Both the position numbers and the translations under genes were made by a program. Below the pieces are notes generated by a model, which was given only the letters and a program-made list of their open reading frames with translations, was not told the origin of the DNA and did not search any database. A stretch of DNA of 64,000 nt from the NCBI GenBank assembly GCA_022376925.1, contig JAIOJX010000004.1:744001-808000 (forward strand), written 5' to 3'. This DNA comes from Tragulus kanchil (Eukaryota; Chordata; Mammalia; Artiodactyla; Tragulidae). This document shows, piece after piece, positions 11,762 through 23,860 of this stretch (position 1 is the first letter of the stretch; every line of letters begins with the position of its first letter).

Positions 11762-13716
11762 GTATTTTTATAATCAAGAAGAAAAAAAACTGCAGACAAC
11801 ACTTTGAATGACAATACAGTGGAGAGATTCAGGTTAGTGTTCATTTCTCTTTTTTTTTTTTTCTTCTTTTTGCAGCTATCCTATTTTCCAAGACTTGAAA
11901 CAGCTCAAAGAATACACAGTACTAAGGGCAAACACTTAGTAACAATGCTGATTTAATAAAATGAGAGGTGGTTATTTTCCTATATCCCTATAATCATTAA
12001 TGAGTGTCATGCTCTTTCATTCTGTCTTGTTCGTCTTTCATTCTGTCTTATTTCCTTCTACTATTTTCCAACCAAGCCTTTCCATCTATACTGGATCAGC
12101 TCAGAACCTCAATAATTAAGTCCCCATTCCCACTAGAATTAACTTCATGTCTATTTTCATCCCAACCATAATGTAAAAACCACTTTATCGGTATTTCTAA
12201 GTCACAAGACTAATCTGATATATCACTACCTTGCTAAAAATTCTTTCGTGACACCACACTACCCTAGGCAATAAAACCCAAACACATTAGCATGTAAGAG
12301 TGTTTCATAACTGGACCCCAGGCTCATGATTGAATGTGACTGGATAATTTACATCACTCTGGCTCACACCCCAGCCACATTATACAGAATCATATGGCTT
12401 TCCAAAAATGTATTCTTAATACTAATTATATCTTCTATCATAGAATGTACATTGTTGTTTTGTAATTGATTGTTATTTAATTAGAGCATTAACTCCTTAA
12501 GAAAGTGCCATTTTAATTTTGTTTATTGATTTCGACTAAACTAGTTGGAAAAGCCCTTATTTGGCAAGGAGAACCAGGGCATTGTAATCAGCCAGGAAAG
12601 CCAGAAATTCTTAATTAGCAAGGGAGGCCAGGAGTTTTCAATCAGCCTGGGAGTCTGCAAGGGAACTCAGGACAGCCTAACCAAAAAGGGAATCCAGAAG
12701 CTTCTAATGAGCAAAGAAATCCAGGATCTTTTAGACAGCAGGGGAAGCCAGAGTAAACCAGCCAACAAGGGAAGCCAGGGTCCATTGGCCAGCAAGGGAA
12801 GCTAGATTTAACTAACCAGCAAGGGAAGCCAGGGTCAACCAGCCAGCAAGGGAAGCCAGGATCAACTAGCCAGCCAGTGAAGCCAGGGTCATCTAGCCAA
12901 AAAGGAAAGCCAGGATTGTCTAGTCAACAGGGAAAATTAAGGTATTTTTATAATCAAGAAGAAAAAAAACTGCAGACAACACTTTGAATGACAATACAGT
13001 GGAGAGATTCAGGTTAGTGTTCATTTCTCTTTTTTTTTTTTTCTTCTTTTTGCAGCTATCCTATTTTCCAAGACTTGAAACAGCTCAAAGAATACACAGT
13101 ACTAAGGGCAAACACTTAGTAACAATGCTGATTTAATAAAATGAGAGGTGGTTATTTTCCTATATCCCTATAATCATTAATGAGTGTCATGCTCTTTCAT
13201 TCTGTCTTGTTCGTCTTTCATTCTGTCTTATTTCCTTCTACTATTTTCCAACCAAGCCTTTCCATCTATACTGGATCAGCTCAGAACCTCAATAATTAAG
13301 TCCCCATTCCCACTAGAATTAACTTCATGTCTATTTTCATCCCAACCATAATGTAAAAACCACTTTATCGGTATTTCTAAGTCACAAGACTAATCTGATA
13401 TATCACTACCTTGCTAAAAATTCTTTCGTGACACCACACTACCCTAGGCAATAAAACCCAAACACATTAGCATGTAAGAGTGTTTCATAACTGGACCCCA
13501 GGCTCATGATTGAATGTGACTGGATAATTTACATCACTCTGGCTCACACCCCAGCCACATTATACAGAATCATATGGCTTTCCAAAAATGTATTCTTAAT
13601 ACTAATTATATCTTCTATCATAGAATGTACATTGTTGTTTTGTAATTGATTGTTATTTAATTAGAGCATTAACTCCTTAAGAAAGTGCCATTTTAATTTT
13701 GTTTATTGATTTCGAC
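11375..13716. repeat. Direct duplication D5 (11375-12554 and 12555-13716), offset 1180 bp
   Basis: cttatttggcaaggagaacc occurs at 11376 and 12556, in the middle of the nonapeptide-repeat exon. The copies stay collinear until ttcgac at 12536 and 13716. Copy 2 therefore carries a 5'-truncated repeat exon without its acceptor. Confidence 0.93.
12195..12415 (+). mobile_element. L2-like ancient LINE fragment
   Basis: Shows the degenerate L2 3' end pattern: ttgctaaaaattctttcgtg, then a block about packed residues and caca/cagccaca near 12370. Old and diverged. It recurs at about 13375-13595 through D5. Confidence 0.4.
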
Positions 13717-13723
13717 CTGTGTC

Positions 13724-13805
13724 TTTCAGGCTCTTGGTTCCTCAACCAGGGATCAAACCCATATCCCCTTCAGTGGAAGCACAGAGTTCTAACCACTGGA
13801 CTGCT
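13724..13805 (-). mobile_element. tRNA-Glu-type SINE fragment (CHR family), reverse
   Basis: On the + strand it reads the complement of a CHR/Bov-tA head: aaccagggatcaaacccat (B box complement) and ctaaccactggactgctggg. Lies within the possible intron between the repeat exon and the Kazal exon. Confidence 0.65.
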
Positions 13806-14709
13806 GGGAAAGTGCCATTTCTTTTCAAACATGTATTTCCAGATTCTAAAATAAGACAAGCATATAAAAGTTCCTCTTGAACTATTTGTCAGATGAGGGA
13901 ATAAATGGCTGGCATTTAATCACGATCTGATCACTGCAAACAGGTATACATCCATGACTCCCAAATTCCCTTTTAAGTCCTGCTATGCTTTGCCTATTCT
14001 TACCATTCTCCTTCCCAACTGCCAGCTTGCTAATTCCATTTGGCAATGACTTTGGACACTTCATTTGGTAAATCCAAGATGATTTTCTAGAATTCTTCCT
14101 CCACCTTGTTATCTTAATGGAAACTTCATTTTTTACCTCATAATGTGTCATTCCTCGATATCCTTTCAAGTAAAAGCAGCCTATAGCACCTTATTCTTTT
14201 GCCTTGTCTGGCATGAAGCAGTAATCGACCAGGTACATCCTTGCTCTCCAAATGCCAACCACCTGCAGGTTTCTGAGTGCTTATATTGTCACTTAATATT
14301 CTTCAATTTTATATTATTTCATAAAATATGGGTGATAACCCTGTTCATTTCACAGAGTGGGTGTGAATGGAAGTAACAGATGTGCATGAAAAGAGTAGTA
14401 AACTCTAAATCACTGGAAATGACAGAGATATCTGTTCATCTTCCTTGGCTCTAGGAAGTCTAAGCCCCCTGTTGGAGATACTCACCATTCCATTTAGTGC
14501 CTCTGCTCTCATCTGCTAAGCAAAGCTTCCTTAGGTTCACAGCCTTCTGCCATCCTCTACCTTGATTCTGTGATATGCTTCAGGTACTATCACACTTAAC
14601 CCTCACAATCCTACCTTCTGATTCAATTTTTTTATGAGACAAGAAAAATAAAGGCTCAGTAAGTTATGACCATATGTGTTTTGTATTTGCCAACTTTTTG
14701 CAAAGTCTT
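13806..14709. other. No gene recognised
   Basis: Mixed-composition sequence with only short open frames and no splice-bounded motif. I looked here for a SPINK-type signal-peptide exon (ATG, hydrophobic run, phase-1 donor) and did not find a convincing one. Confidence 0.4.
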
Positions 14710-14711
14710 CA

Positions 14712-14955
14712 TGTGAGGCAGTCTGACATATAGTACGAGCACAGATTCTAGAGTCACATAATTCAGGGTGTGAATCCCAGATGGGATAGTTAATCCATAC
14801 ATGGTTTTAGGCTTGTCACTTAAATACACTGTCTGCCTAGGACAAAATAAACTCTTCTTTCATATTGTTACATGGATTACATTAAAATATAAAAGATTAA
14901 CAAAATGAATGGTTGAGTACAATACTTAATCAGTAGTTAATGAGTAATAAATAGG
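14712..14955 (+). mobile_element. MIR SINE
   Basis: Follows the MIR layout: gagcacagattctagagtca, then gtgaatccca (B-box region), tgtcacttaaat, and the end with acttaatcagtagttaatgag. Diverged, as expected for this mammal-wide family. Confidence 0.6.
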
Positions 14956-15021
14956 TGTTTTGCTACAATAACATAATTAGAGTATCCTGTATTTGTTTAA
15001 CGATGTTTTACCTTACTGAAG

Positions 15022-15143
15022 ACTGGCTGTATCAGCAACAAGAACCCAATCAGAAAAACAAAATGTCAGTCTATCTATGAACCAATCTGTGGTTCTGATG
15101 GAAAAACCTATAGCAACCGCTGTGAATTTAAGGAAGCAAAAAG
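15022..15143 (+). CDS. SPINK-A Kazal-domain exon (exon 3 type)
   Basis: Encodes most of a Kazal serine-protease inhibitor domain. The core YEPICGSDGKTYSNRC is unmistakable. Cysteines at 15064 and 15088 are separated by seven residues and those at 15088 and 15121 by ten, as in the family. By SPINK1 numbering the P1 residue after the C2-P2 pair is Ser (CQS-I). The position where C5 is expected, three residues after C4, is Lys (AAG 15130-15132), so one canonical disulphide partner is missing. An earlier Cys (15028-15030) is 11 residues before C2. The donor AG|GTAAGAG at 15144 is strong and leaves phase 2. The acceptor is either AG 15020-15021 (phase 0) or AG 15034-15035 (phase 2). Upstream exons were not found. 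Best described as a SPINK-family member; the C-terminal half most resembles SPINK6. Confidence 0.75.
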
Positions 15144-15147
15144 GTAA

Positions 15148-17294
15148 GAGGACTTTTATGTTTATTTGTGTTAGGAAGCACTATTCTGATCCAAAGTGAC
15201 TGAAAGAATATCTTTTGCTACATCTTTAATTTTCTCCCAATAGTGCTTTGAGTATTTGTCCAAAGAAAATTTAAAAGGATACTTAACCCTGAACAGGAAA
15301 GTCAGTCATTTCCTGAGAGAATATGATACAGTCAACTTTTTAAACAAGAGTAAACTTATTACTGAGTCATTCATTGACTATATATTCATTAAACATCTAC
15401 TATGTACCATACATTGCTCGAAGCACTAAGATGGTGAACAAAACACAGAATTTCTTGTTTCTGTGGAGCTTCCATTTATGCAATGAAAAGACAGCATACA
15501 AAATATATCACAGGGCAAAGAGGATTACAAATACCATGGATTACTAAGTGCTATTAAAATATATTTTAAATTTAAATATTAAATGTTGGATTTGGCAAGG
15601 CATGACAACATTTTTTTTTTTTGCATGACAACTTTTAAGAGTTACACTATATCTACAAGAAATAATATAATGATAATATATTGATTTATATATAATTTAT
15701 ATATATAATGTATAAATAGTATATAATATGTATTATATATAATACATATAATATATAATATATATTAGTTATGTGATATATAATAACATATCACATGGCA
15801 TGGAATAATATAATATAATATATATATAAAATATACAATGTATATATAATATACAATTGCTTATATATAATTTATATTATATATATATAATTTATATATA
15901 TACTATATGTTATACATATATAATAATAATACATATAATACTAATATAAATGTCTCTACATTTAAAATTAGAACATGTGGCTAAGAAAGAGATAACAGAT
16001 TTCAAAATGAATGAACATTTATCTATGAATGAAAGGAATAAAGTAAAAATTATACTTTTGTTTTTGACAGTTCCAGAATTTGTTAAGGTTAATGTTAATG
16101 TAAATGTTAAAGTTAAGTGTCCTCTATAGCCATAAAATGTAAGTTGGAAGGCAGACTGGACACCCATTCTGTCATTTTATAGATAAGGCACCTGGCCCAG
16201 AGAGAGAAAGACTGCCCACTGAGGACTTTTATGTTTATTTGTGTTAGGAAGCACTATTCTGATCCAAAGTGACTGAAAGAATATCTTTTGCTACATCTTT
16301 AATTTTCTCCCAATAGTGCTTTGAGTATTTGTCCAAAGAAAATTTAAAAGGATACTTAACCCTGAACAGGAAAGTCAGTCATTTCCTGAGAGAATATGAT
16401 ACAGTCAACTTTTTAAACAAGAGTAAACTTATTACTGAGTCATTCATTGACTATATATTCATTAAACATCTACTATGTACCATACATTGCTCGAAGCACT
16501 AAGATGGTGAACAAAACACAGAATTTCTTGTTTCTGTGGAGCTTCCATTTATGCAATGAAAAGACAGCATACAAAATATATCACAGGGCAAAGAGGATTA
16601 CAAATACCATGGATTACTAAGTGCTATTAAAATATATTTTAAATTTAAATATTAAATGTTGGATTTGGCAAGGCATGACAACATTTTTTTTTTTTGCATG
16701 ACAACTTTTAAGAGTTACACTATATCTACAAGAAATAATATAATGATAATATATTGATTTATATATAATTTATATATATAATGTATAAATAGTATATAAT
16801 ATGTATTATATATAATACATATAATATATAATATATATTAGTTATGTGATATATAATAACATATCACATGGCATGGAATAATATAATATAATATATATAT
16901 AAAATATACAATGTATATATAATATACAATTGCTTATATATAATTTATATTATATATATATAATTTATATATATACTATATGTTATACATATATAATAAT
17001 AATACATATAATACTAATATAAATGTCTCTACATTTAAAATTAGAACATGTGGCTAAGAAAGAGATAACAGATTTCAAAATGAATGAACATTTATCTATG
17101 AATGAAAGGAATAAAGTAAAAATCATACTTTTGTTTTTGACAGTTCCAGAATTTGTTAAGGTTAATGTTAATGTAAATGTTAAAGTTAAGTGTCCTCTAT
17201 AGCCATAAAATGTAAGTTGGAAGGCAGACTGGACACCCATTCTGTCATTTTATAGATAAGGCACCTGGCCCAGAGAGAGGGAAAGACTGCCACT
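15148..17294. repeat. Direct duplication D6 (15148-16220 and 16221-17294), offset 1073 bp
   Basis: gaggacttttatgtttattt at 15148 recurs at 16221. Copy 1 starts four bases inside the intron after the Kazal exon donor, so the exon itself is not copied. Single differences include attatac near 16050 against atcatac near 17123. Confidence 0.93.
15655..15950. repeat. AT-rich palindromic microsatellite tract
   Basis: About 300 bp of almost pure A/T with many self-complementary tata/atat segments. Recurs at 16728-17023 through D6. Could form hairpins and is a plausible trouble spot for assembly. Confidence 0.85.
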
Positions 17295-17446
17295 AACTGT
17301 ACACATAGTCAGAGCATTCCATGTGAAACAGCCCAGCCACGATCAAGGCCTGCCTTCTCCATTTGATTTTTAAATAATCACATTCTCTCTGTATCTTGAC
17401 GCCACCATCCCTTGTTCCTTGATTGCTCTCATTATCTTGTTTTCAG

Positions 17447-17492
17447 GTTGAGTCATGGAAAACTGAATCTGAACCATGAAGGGATATGTTAA
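17447..17492 (+). CDS. SPINK-A terminal exon (exon 4 type)
   Basis: Preceded by a good acceptor (cttgttttcag, AG 17445-17446). One base completes the phase-2 codon from the Kazal exon, giving KRLSHGKLNLNHEGIC and a TAA stop at 17490-17492. The final Cys is C6 of the Kazal fold. Exon length (46 nt) and phase are identical to the terminal exon of SPINK-B at 53193, which supports the assignment. The distance from the Kazal exon is 2.3 kb here but about 1.2 kb if D6 is collapsed. Confidence 0.75.
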
Positions 17493-17550
17493 GCATTTGT
17501 GACAAACAATTACCTGGAACCTCAGAATCTACTTTCAATTCTGTTTAAAC

Positions 17551-17556
17551 AATGAA
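17551..17556 (+). promoter_or_regulatory. Degenerate polyadenylation hexamer of SPINK-A (copy 1)
   Basis: AATGAA lies 59 bases after the stop, where copy 2 has AATAAA (18702-18707). A short 3' UTR is normal for SPINK genes. The base difference is one of the few between the D7 copies. Confidence 0.4.
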
Positions 17557-18144
17557 TTCCCTGGGTGTTCTACTGAGGCCAGCAGGAGTCTTCTAGATAC
17601 AAGGGATCTTCCATTATTCCCTAGTTTTTTCTACTGCAGATAAAGTCAGTTCTAGAGTTTCCTCCAATTTCTGGGTTTGCTTATTTTCTAAACTTTCCCA
17701 AACCTTGCATCTATGATCTATTTGTTCCCAAAGTGCCAAAACGGCTAAGACTATAGGACCAGCAACTTCAGCCGCAATTTGTAAATCCTCATTAAGATAA
17801 AAAATCTCAGGACTGCATGTGAAAAATGACTCCCCACTTGAGAAATACCGATGCTCTAGGTCTTTGTTAAAGTTCAAGAGACTGCAGTTTGAAACCACAT
17901 TCCAGGTGTTTTTTATAAAGGTGGTCTCTGGACACTTGATGTAAAATTAACTCAGGGTTTCTCAAGGATGCATTAATTGGCTCCAGAGGATCTATGGCAA
18001 CATACAAAATAAATATATATACAGAAATTTGTGTATTTCCATACAAATCTATTTTATGGGCAAACATACAAAGTAAATTCTCTGAGTACGTTTTTTCTTA
18101 AGAGAATATCCAAAGCATTAGTTAGGAATTCTTTTTTTCTTTGG

Positions 18145-18242
18145 TCACACCTTGTGACGTATGGGATCTTAGTTCCCAGATGACCAGGGATCCAACTGCA
18201 GTGGATGTGCTGAGTCCTAACCACTGGACCACCAAGGAATTC
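18145..18242 (-). mobile_element. tRNA-derived SINE fragment, reverse
   Basis: Complement of a CHR-type head: gaccagggatccaactgcag and cctaaccactggaccaccaa followed by ggaattc. Recurs at 19298-19395 through D7. Confidence 0.65.
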
Positions 18243-18597
18243 TCTCATTAAATTCTTATGTGAGCACAGATAGTTTAAAACCATTGATCTACAGACACTG
18301 AAGTGTAAAAATTCACTTTTTTATTGTTAAAAACCTTTGATAGTCCTCTATAGCCATAAAATGTAAGTTGGAAGGCAGACTGGACACCCATTCTGTCATT
18401 TTATAGATAAGGCACCTGGCCCAGAGAGAGGGAAAGACTGCCACTAACTGTACACATAGTCAGAGCATTCCATGTGAAACAGCCCAGCCACGATCAAGGC
18501 CTGCCTTCTCCATTTGATTTTTAAATAATCACATTCTCTCTGTATCTTGACGCCACCATCCCTTGTTCCTTGATTGCTCTCATTATCTTGTTTTCAG

Positions 18598-18643
18598 GTT
18601 GAGTCATGGAAAACTGAATCTGAACCATGAAGGGATATGTTAA
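18598..18643 (+). CDS. Second copy of the SPINK-A terminal exon (D7)
   Basis: Identical in acceptor, frame and stop to 17447-17492. It is part of a 1.15-kb duplicated block and is probably not a separate exon in the animal. It is followed by a canonical AATAAA at 18702. Confidence 0.6.
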
Positions 18644-18701
18644 GCATTTGTGACAAACAATTACCTGGAACCTCAGAATCTACTTTCAATTCTGTTTAAA
18701 C

Positions 18702-18707
18702 AATAAA
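18702..18707 (+). promoter_or_regulatory. AATAAA polyadenylation signal of SPINK-A (copy 2)
   Basis: Canonical hexamer 58 bases after the copy-2 stop codon. The corresponding site in copy 1 is AATGAA. Confidence 0.5.
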
Positions 18708-19480
18708 TTTCCCCTGGGTGTTCTACTGAGGCCAGCAGGAGTCTTCTAGATACAAGGGATCTTCCATTATTCCCTAGTTTTTTCTACTGCAGATAAAGTC
18801 AGTTCTAGAGTTTCCTCCAATTTCTGGGTTTGCTTATTTTCTAAACTTTCCCAAACCTTGCATCTATGATCTATTTGTTCCCAAAGTGCCAAAACGGCTA
18901 AGACTATAGGACCAGCAACTTCAGCCGCAATTTGTAAATCCTCATTAAGATAAAAAATCTCAGGACTGCATGTGAAAAATGACTCCCCACTTGAGAAATA
19001 CCGATGCTCTAGGTCTTTGTTAAAGTTCAAGAGACTGCAGTTTGAAACCACATTCCAGGTGTTTTTTATAAAGGTGGTCTCTGGACACTTGATGTAAAAC
19101 TAACTCAGGGTTTCTCAAGGATGCATTAATTGGCTCCAGAGGATCTATGGCAACATACAAAATAAATATATATACAGAAATTTGTGTATTTCCATACAAA
19201 TCTATTTTATGGGCAAACATACAAAGTAAATTCTCTGAGTACGTTTTTTCTTAAGAGAATATCCAAAGCATTAGTTAGGAATTCTTTTTTTCTTTGGTCA
19301 CACCTTGTGACGTATGGGATCTTAGTTCCCAGATGACCAGGGATCCAACTGCAGTGGATGTGCTGAGTCCTAACCACTGGACCACCAAGGAATTCTCTCA
19401 TTAAATTCTTATGTGAGCACAGATAGTTTAAAACCATTGATCTACAGACACTGAAGTGTAAAAATTCACTGTATTTACCT

Positions 19481-20472
19481 GAAGTTGTATTTGACATCTG
19501 GCATTGTCCTAAACCAAACTGCTTAGAAGAAATCTCACCAAGATGTTAATCATATTGGTTAGCAAGATGGGGTCCGAGAAGGGACCAAGACCCAATGATG
19601 ATGTTGGGATCAGAGCTAGTGAAGAGAACTGTTTAACATAAAAGAAGTCAGAAAGCCTGCACAAGATCTTTAGACTGGTGATGACTACAAGTTCTTTTAT
19701 ATCCAAAGGAGCCCTATTTAGCAGTAAGGAACTCAGGTGGCAATTTATCTTTGACATATATAGATTGAACCCAGCAAACACAGCTGGACAGCAGACAGTG
19801 GAATATGGCACACGGTCCAGATTAAAGTGTAGAGAGAAGCTGTGGTATCAGACAGAACAAGTGGTTAAATCTAAGAGAGAGAGGTGTAATGAATTATGGT
19901 CTGGGAAAGTGAGAGAAAAAAAAAAGATGCAGAAAACTATCACTGAGGTATATGTGAGTCATTAGGAGGCATACTGAGGGCATTCAGTCCTACATATTGA
20001 ATTTGCAATGAACAATCCTCAGCGATCAACTATGGAATCCCCTCATATATCTGGCCTTAAAAACTCAATTGGAAACAATCCCAAATTCAAACGGACAGAA
20101 TCGAAGCAAACTCTACATTGGACTTTTCCTAGTTATCTAGGATGTTTCCTTGTGATTATATTTGATGAAAGTTTAAACAGAGTGGATGACTGAACCCTGA
20201 GCAAAATGCCTCATAAAGAAGTAAATAAATTATTTTGGAATTATTATATGTTTATATATAGAATAGAAATTAATGCTGGAAAATACCTTAGGACTTACTT
20301 ACCATAAAGGTTAAATAAGTTAGTTAGTTTTGTTCAATTTGTTTGCTTGTGCCTCACAAACAAAACAATTAATACTGAACACAGATCTCAGACCAGACAC
20401 ACTGATGCCACTGCACAGACAGAACTTGTAATTTTTTCTTAAATACTTAAGAATACCCAGATTTGTATTTTG
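19481..20472. other. No gene recognised
   Basis: Unique sequence with short open frames on both strands that show no family motif and no splice context. Confidence 0.4.

Positions 20473-20502
<30 letters not shown>
20473..20502. repeat. (AC)n microsatellite
   Basis: An uninterrupted run of about 14-15 AC dinucleotides. Confidence 0.95.
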
Positions 20503-20504
<2 letters not shown>

Positions 20505-20821
20505 GAAAATAGCTATTTCTGTGTTTTTACTAGTAGAATTATCTCAGGAAAGTGTTCTTTGGCAGAAGCCACAATTGACTATGCTCACAACAATTAAGAT
20601 ATAATATCAAAGAGGCATTTGATAATCACATAAGACATTAATGAAATCTTTCAAATATGCAGTCAACATCTTGAGGGAAAAAAATTTAGGCCTTTTTTGC
20701 AAATGAAAGGAACTTAGGAAAATTGTTTTAATGAATGAGTCATTGAATTAATCAATAGAGGAGGTCAGTGAAACAGGTGCTGTTCACTTTTCTCCTTAAT
20801 TGCCTATATTTTAGTACAAAC

Positions 20822-21125
20822 TGGACTTCCCTGGTAAATCAGCTGGTAAAAAATCTGCCTGCAATATGGAGACACCGGTTTGATTCCTGGGTCAGGGAGA
20901 TGTCCTGGAGAAGGGCTAGGCCACCCACTCCAGTATTCTTTACCAGACAGTAAAGAATCCTCCTGCAATACAGGAGACCTGGGTTCAATCCCTGGGTTGG
21001 GAAGATTCCCTGAAGAAGGGCATGGCTACCAACTCCCTCATTCTTGCCTGGAGAATTCCATGGACAGAAGAGCCTGGCAGGCTACAGTCCACGGGGCTCA
21101 CAAAGAGACATGACTGAGTGACTTT
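20822..21125 (+). mobile_element. Bov-tA SINE
   Basis: Shows two successive tRNA-derived heads: acttccctggtaaatcagct at 20824, and a second module with ggagacctgggttcaatccc at about 20972. The typical ruminant end follows: tggacagaagagcctggcag, then tacagtccacgggg and catgactgagtgact. This family is restricted to ruminants and is a main support for the taxonomic call. Confidence 0.85.
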
Positions 21126-21629
21126 AACTAGTGCAACTTTATTCATTGACTCTTCCTGAAACACTGCAAGATCTCCCTAAATGGCTTGTGTACTTTCACT
21201 TTTCATCTTGTTAGTTCATTCCTCATAGAGGAGCAGGAGTGACCTATTTGAAGTATGAATTTTATAATATACTACTGCTATTCCAGCTTACAACCCTTGG
21301 TCCCTAATATTTAGTACACTCTTCATATTCTACACCTGATCCACAGGATAATCATCATTCTGATAGTTAGACTAGAGTCACTTTTGATAGTCCCAAAGAG
21401 TTTGTACTAGAATCCTGCACCTTTGCTAAAAGCACTGCCCTTTCTTTTTTTTTTTTCCCTTATCATCCCTTAATCCTTGGCAGCCCATGAGGCTAGCAAG
21501 TCCCTGGTTCCTTCCTGTCTGTTCAGTCATTGCCTGCCTGGACCTCTCAAACTCTCAGAGATCTTCCCATTACCGGAATCCACTAAGTGACTTTACAAAC
21601 CAGGATCTGTGAATTTTCTTGGTCCTTCT
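21126..21629. other. No gene recognised
   Basis: Intergenic sequence without recognisable coding or repeat motifs apart from a T-run near 21446. Confidence 0.4.
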
Positions 21630-21631
21630 GC

Positions 21632-23860
21632 AACTATGGAAATAGGAACTTCTCCTTGAAATCCATTCCCCTCTGGCCATGCACAGTCTTTTGTCTGAAG
21701 ACTACCTGAAACTGCATAATAGACAACTCTGTAAGACACAAGGACGCTCATTGCTTTATATTTCAATCTACACATGAATTTAAATTCACACAACTAGAAT
21801 TTAATTTCACAGAGAATCTCAGTCTCCTAAAATCTTTATTTTATCACTCCTTTTTGTCCCCTGACCTGTATTCCTTTACACTCTTGCAAGAGTTCATCTG
21901 GTCAACATTTGTATTCATTTTTCACAGTTACACTTAGTTCCCTTGCCCCTTATTTGTCCAACAGTCCCCTCTTCCCTCTCATTCACACTTTTCTCCAAAT
22001 GCCCCAGGTCTGGGCTTGGTAAATGCTCATAAATCGAGTACTTTGCTGCAAGAGAAAGTCACCTATAAAACCATGCATCTGATGCCATGAGAAGTACAAA
22101 GTTTCTTATTTCTTAATAGTCAAAAAAGGGTTTACGGGAACTTGCCATTCTTTTATAAACTCCAGAGACAATATCAGCAAAGCAGATAATATTTTAAAAA
22201 TTAAATCATCATTTATTTGATTAGATACATTTGCTGCTAAGAAGGCACTTATTCTCAGTAAACAAAAAGTATGAAGCATGTATTTCTAATCATTTATCCA
22301 TGTATCCAAATTAGATCTCAATGACCAAGAAAAATCCAAAATTACTTTAAGTCTACTGTAAATATGGCTACATTTCAAACACTTGCATATGGTAGCTTAT
22401 AAAACTCTAGCAACAACTCTGCCAACAATAGGTAATTTCCTCACTTTGTAGGTGAGAATACTTATGTGTATTAAGAACAATGAGGTGTATGAACCCACTT
22501 AGCATTTAGAAGGAGAATGTGGAATCAGGTTCAGTATATCAGATCCAAGACTAATAGCACCTCTTATTTCATCTATTGGTGACCAAGGGTCTCCATTATC
22601 ATACTGATCATCAGTGAGATCTATGTATTTGGTCACATTTTGGGCAACTAGTGAATAGGCAAAAGTTGTCAATTGGCTACGAGAAAAATTACTCACCAGA
22701 CAAAATGCAAAATCAATATAAAGAATGATATAGCCTTAGTCATTTGGCCTTTAACTATGGAAATAGGAACTTCTCCTTGAAATCCTTTTGACACAGTCTT
22801 TTGTCTGAAGACTACCTGAAACTGCATAATAGACAACTCTGTAAGACACAAGGACGCTCATTGCTTTATATTTCAATCTACACATGAATTTAAATTCACA
22901 CAACTAGAATTTAATTTCACAGAGAATCTCAGTCTCCTAAAATCTTTATTTTATCACTCCTTTTTGTCCCCTGACCTGTATTCCTTTACACTCTTGCAAG
23001 AGTTCATCTGGTCAACATTTGTATTCATTTTTCACAGTTACACTTAGTTCCCTTGCCCCTTATTTGTCCAACAGTCCCCTCTTCCCTCTCATTCACACTT
23101 TTCTCCAAATGCCCCAGGTCTGGGCTTGGTAAATGCTCATAAATCGAGTACTTTGCTGCAAGAGAAAGTCACCTATAAAACCATGCATCTGATGCCATGA
23201 GAAGTACAAAGTTTCTTATTTCTTAATAGTCAAAAAAGGGTTTACGGGAACTTGCCATTCTTTTATAAACTCCAGAGACAATATCAGCAAAGCAGATAAT
23301 ATTTTAAAAATTAAATCATCATTTATTTGATTAGATACATTTGCTGCTAAGAAGGCACTTATTCTCAGTAAACAAAAAGTATGAAGCATGTATTTCTAAT
23401 CATTTATCCATGTATCCAAATTAGATCTCAATGACCAAGAAAAATCCAAAATTACTTTAAGTCTACTGTAAATATGGCTACATTTCAAACACTTGCATAT
23501 GGTAGCTTATAAAACTCTAGCAACAACTCTGCCAACAATAGGTAATTTCCTCACTTTGTAGGTGAGAATACTTATGTGTATTAAGAACAATGAGGTGTAT
23601 GAACCCACTTAGCATTTAGAAGGAGAATGTGGAATCAGGTTCAGTATATCAGATCCAAGACTAATAGCACCTCTTATTTCATCTATTGGTGACCAAGGGT
23701 CTCCATTATCATACTGATCATCAGTGAGATCTATGTATTTGGTCACATTTTGGGCAACTAGTGAATAGGCAAAAGTTGTCAATTGGCTACGAGAAAAATT
23801 ACTCACCAGACAAAATGCAAAATCAATATAAAGAATGATATAGCCTTAGTCATTTGGAAG
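21632..23860. repeat. Direct duplication D8 (21632-22752 and 22753-23860), offset about 1110 bp
   Basis: ctatggaaataggaacttct occurs at about 21635 and 22755. Copy 2 lacks about 14 bp near its start (aaatccttttgacacag replaces a longer stretch). No gene was seen in the unit; a reverse-strand open frame at 22499-22696 has no family signature. Confidence 0.93.

Larger units (their letters stand above)
17192..19480. repeat. Direct duplication D7 (17192-18342 and 18343-19480), offset 1151-1153 bp
   Basis: gtcctctatagccataaaat occurs at 17192 and 18343, and also at about 16119 because D6 overlaps its start. The unit contains the SPINK-A terminal exon. The copies differ at a few bases (17551 region, and attaac near 17946 against actaac near 19099). 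Confidence 0.93.

Noticed and set aside
17614..17898. Reverse-strand open frame of 94 codons, repeated at 18767-19051
   Set aside because: It lies just 3' of SPINK-A, has no recognised domain, signal or splice context, and its apparent conservation is only the D7 duplication.
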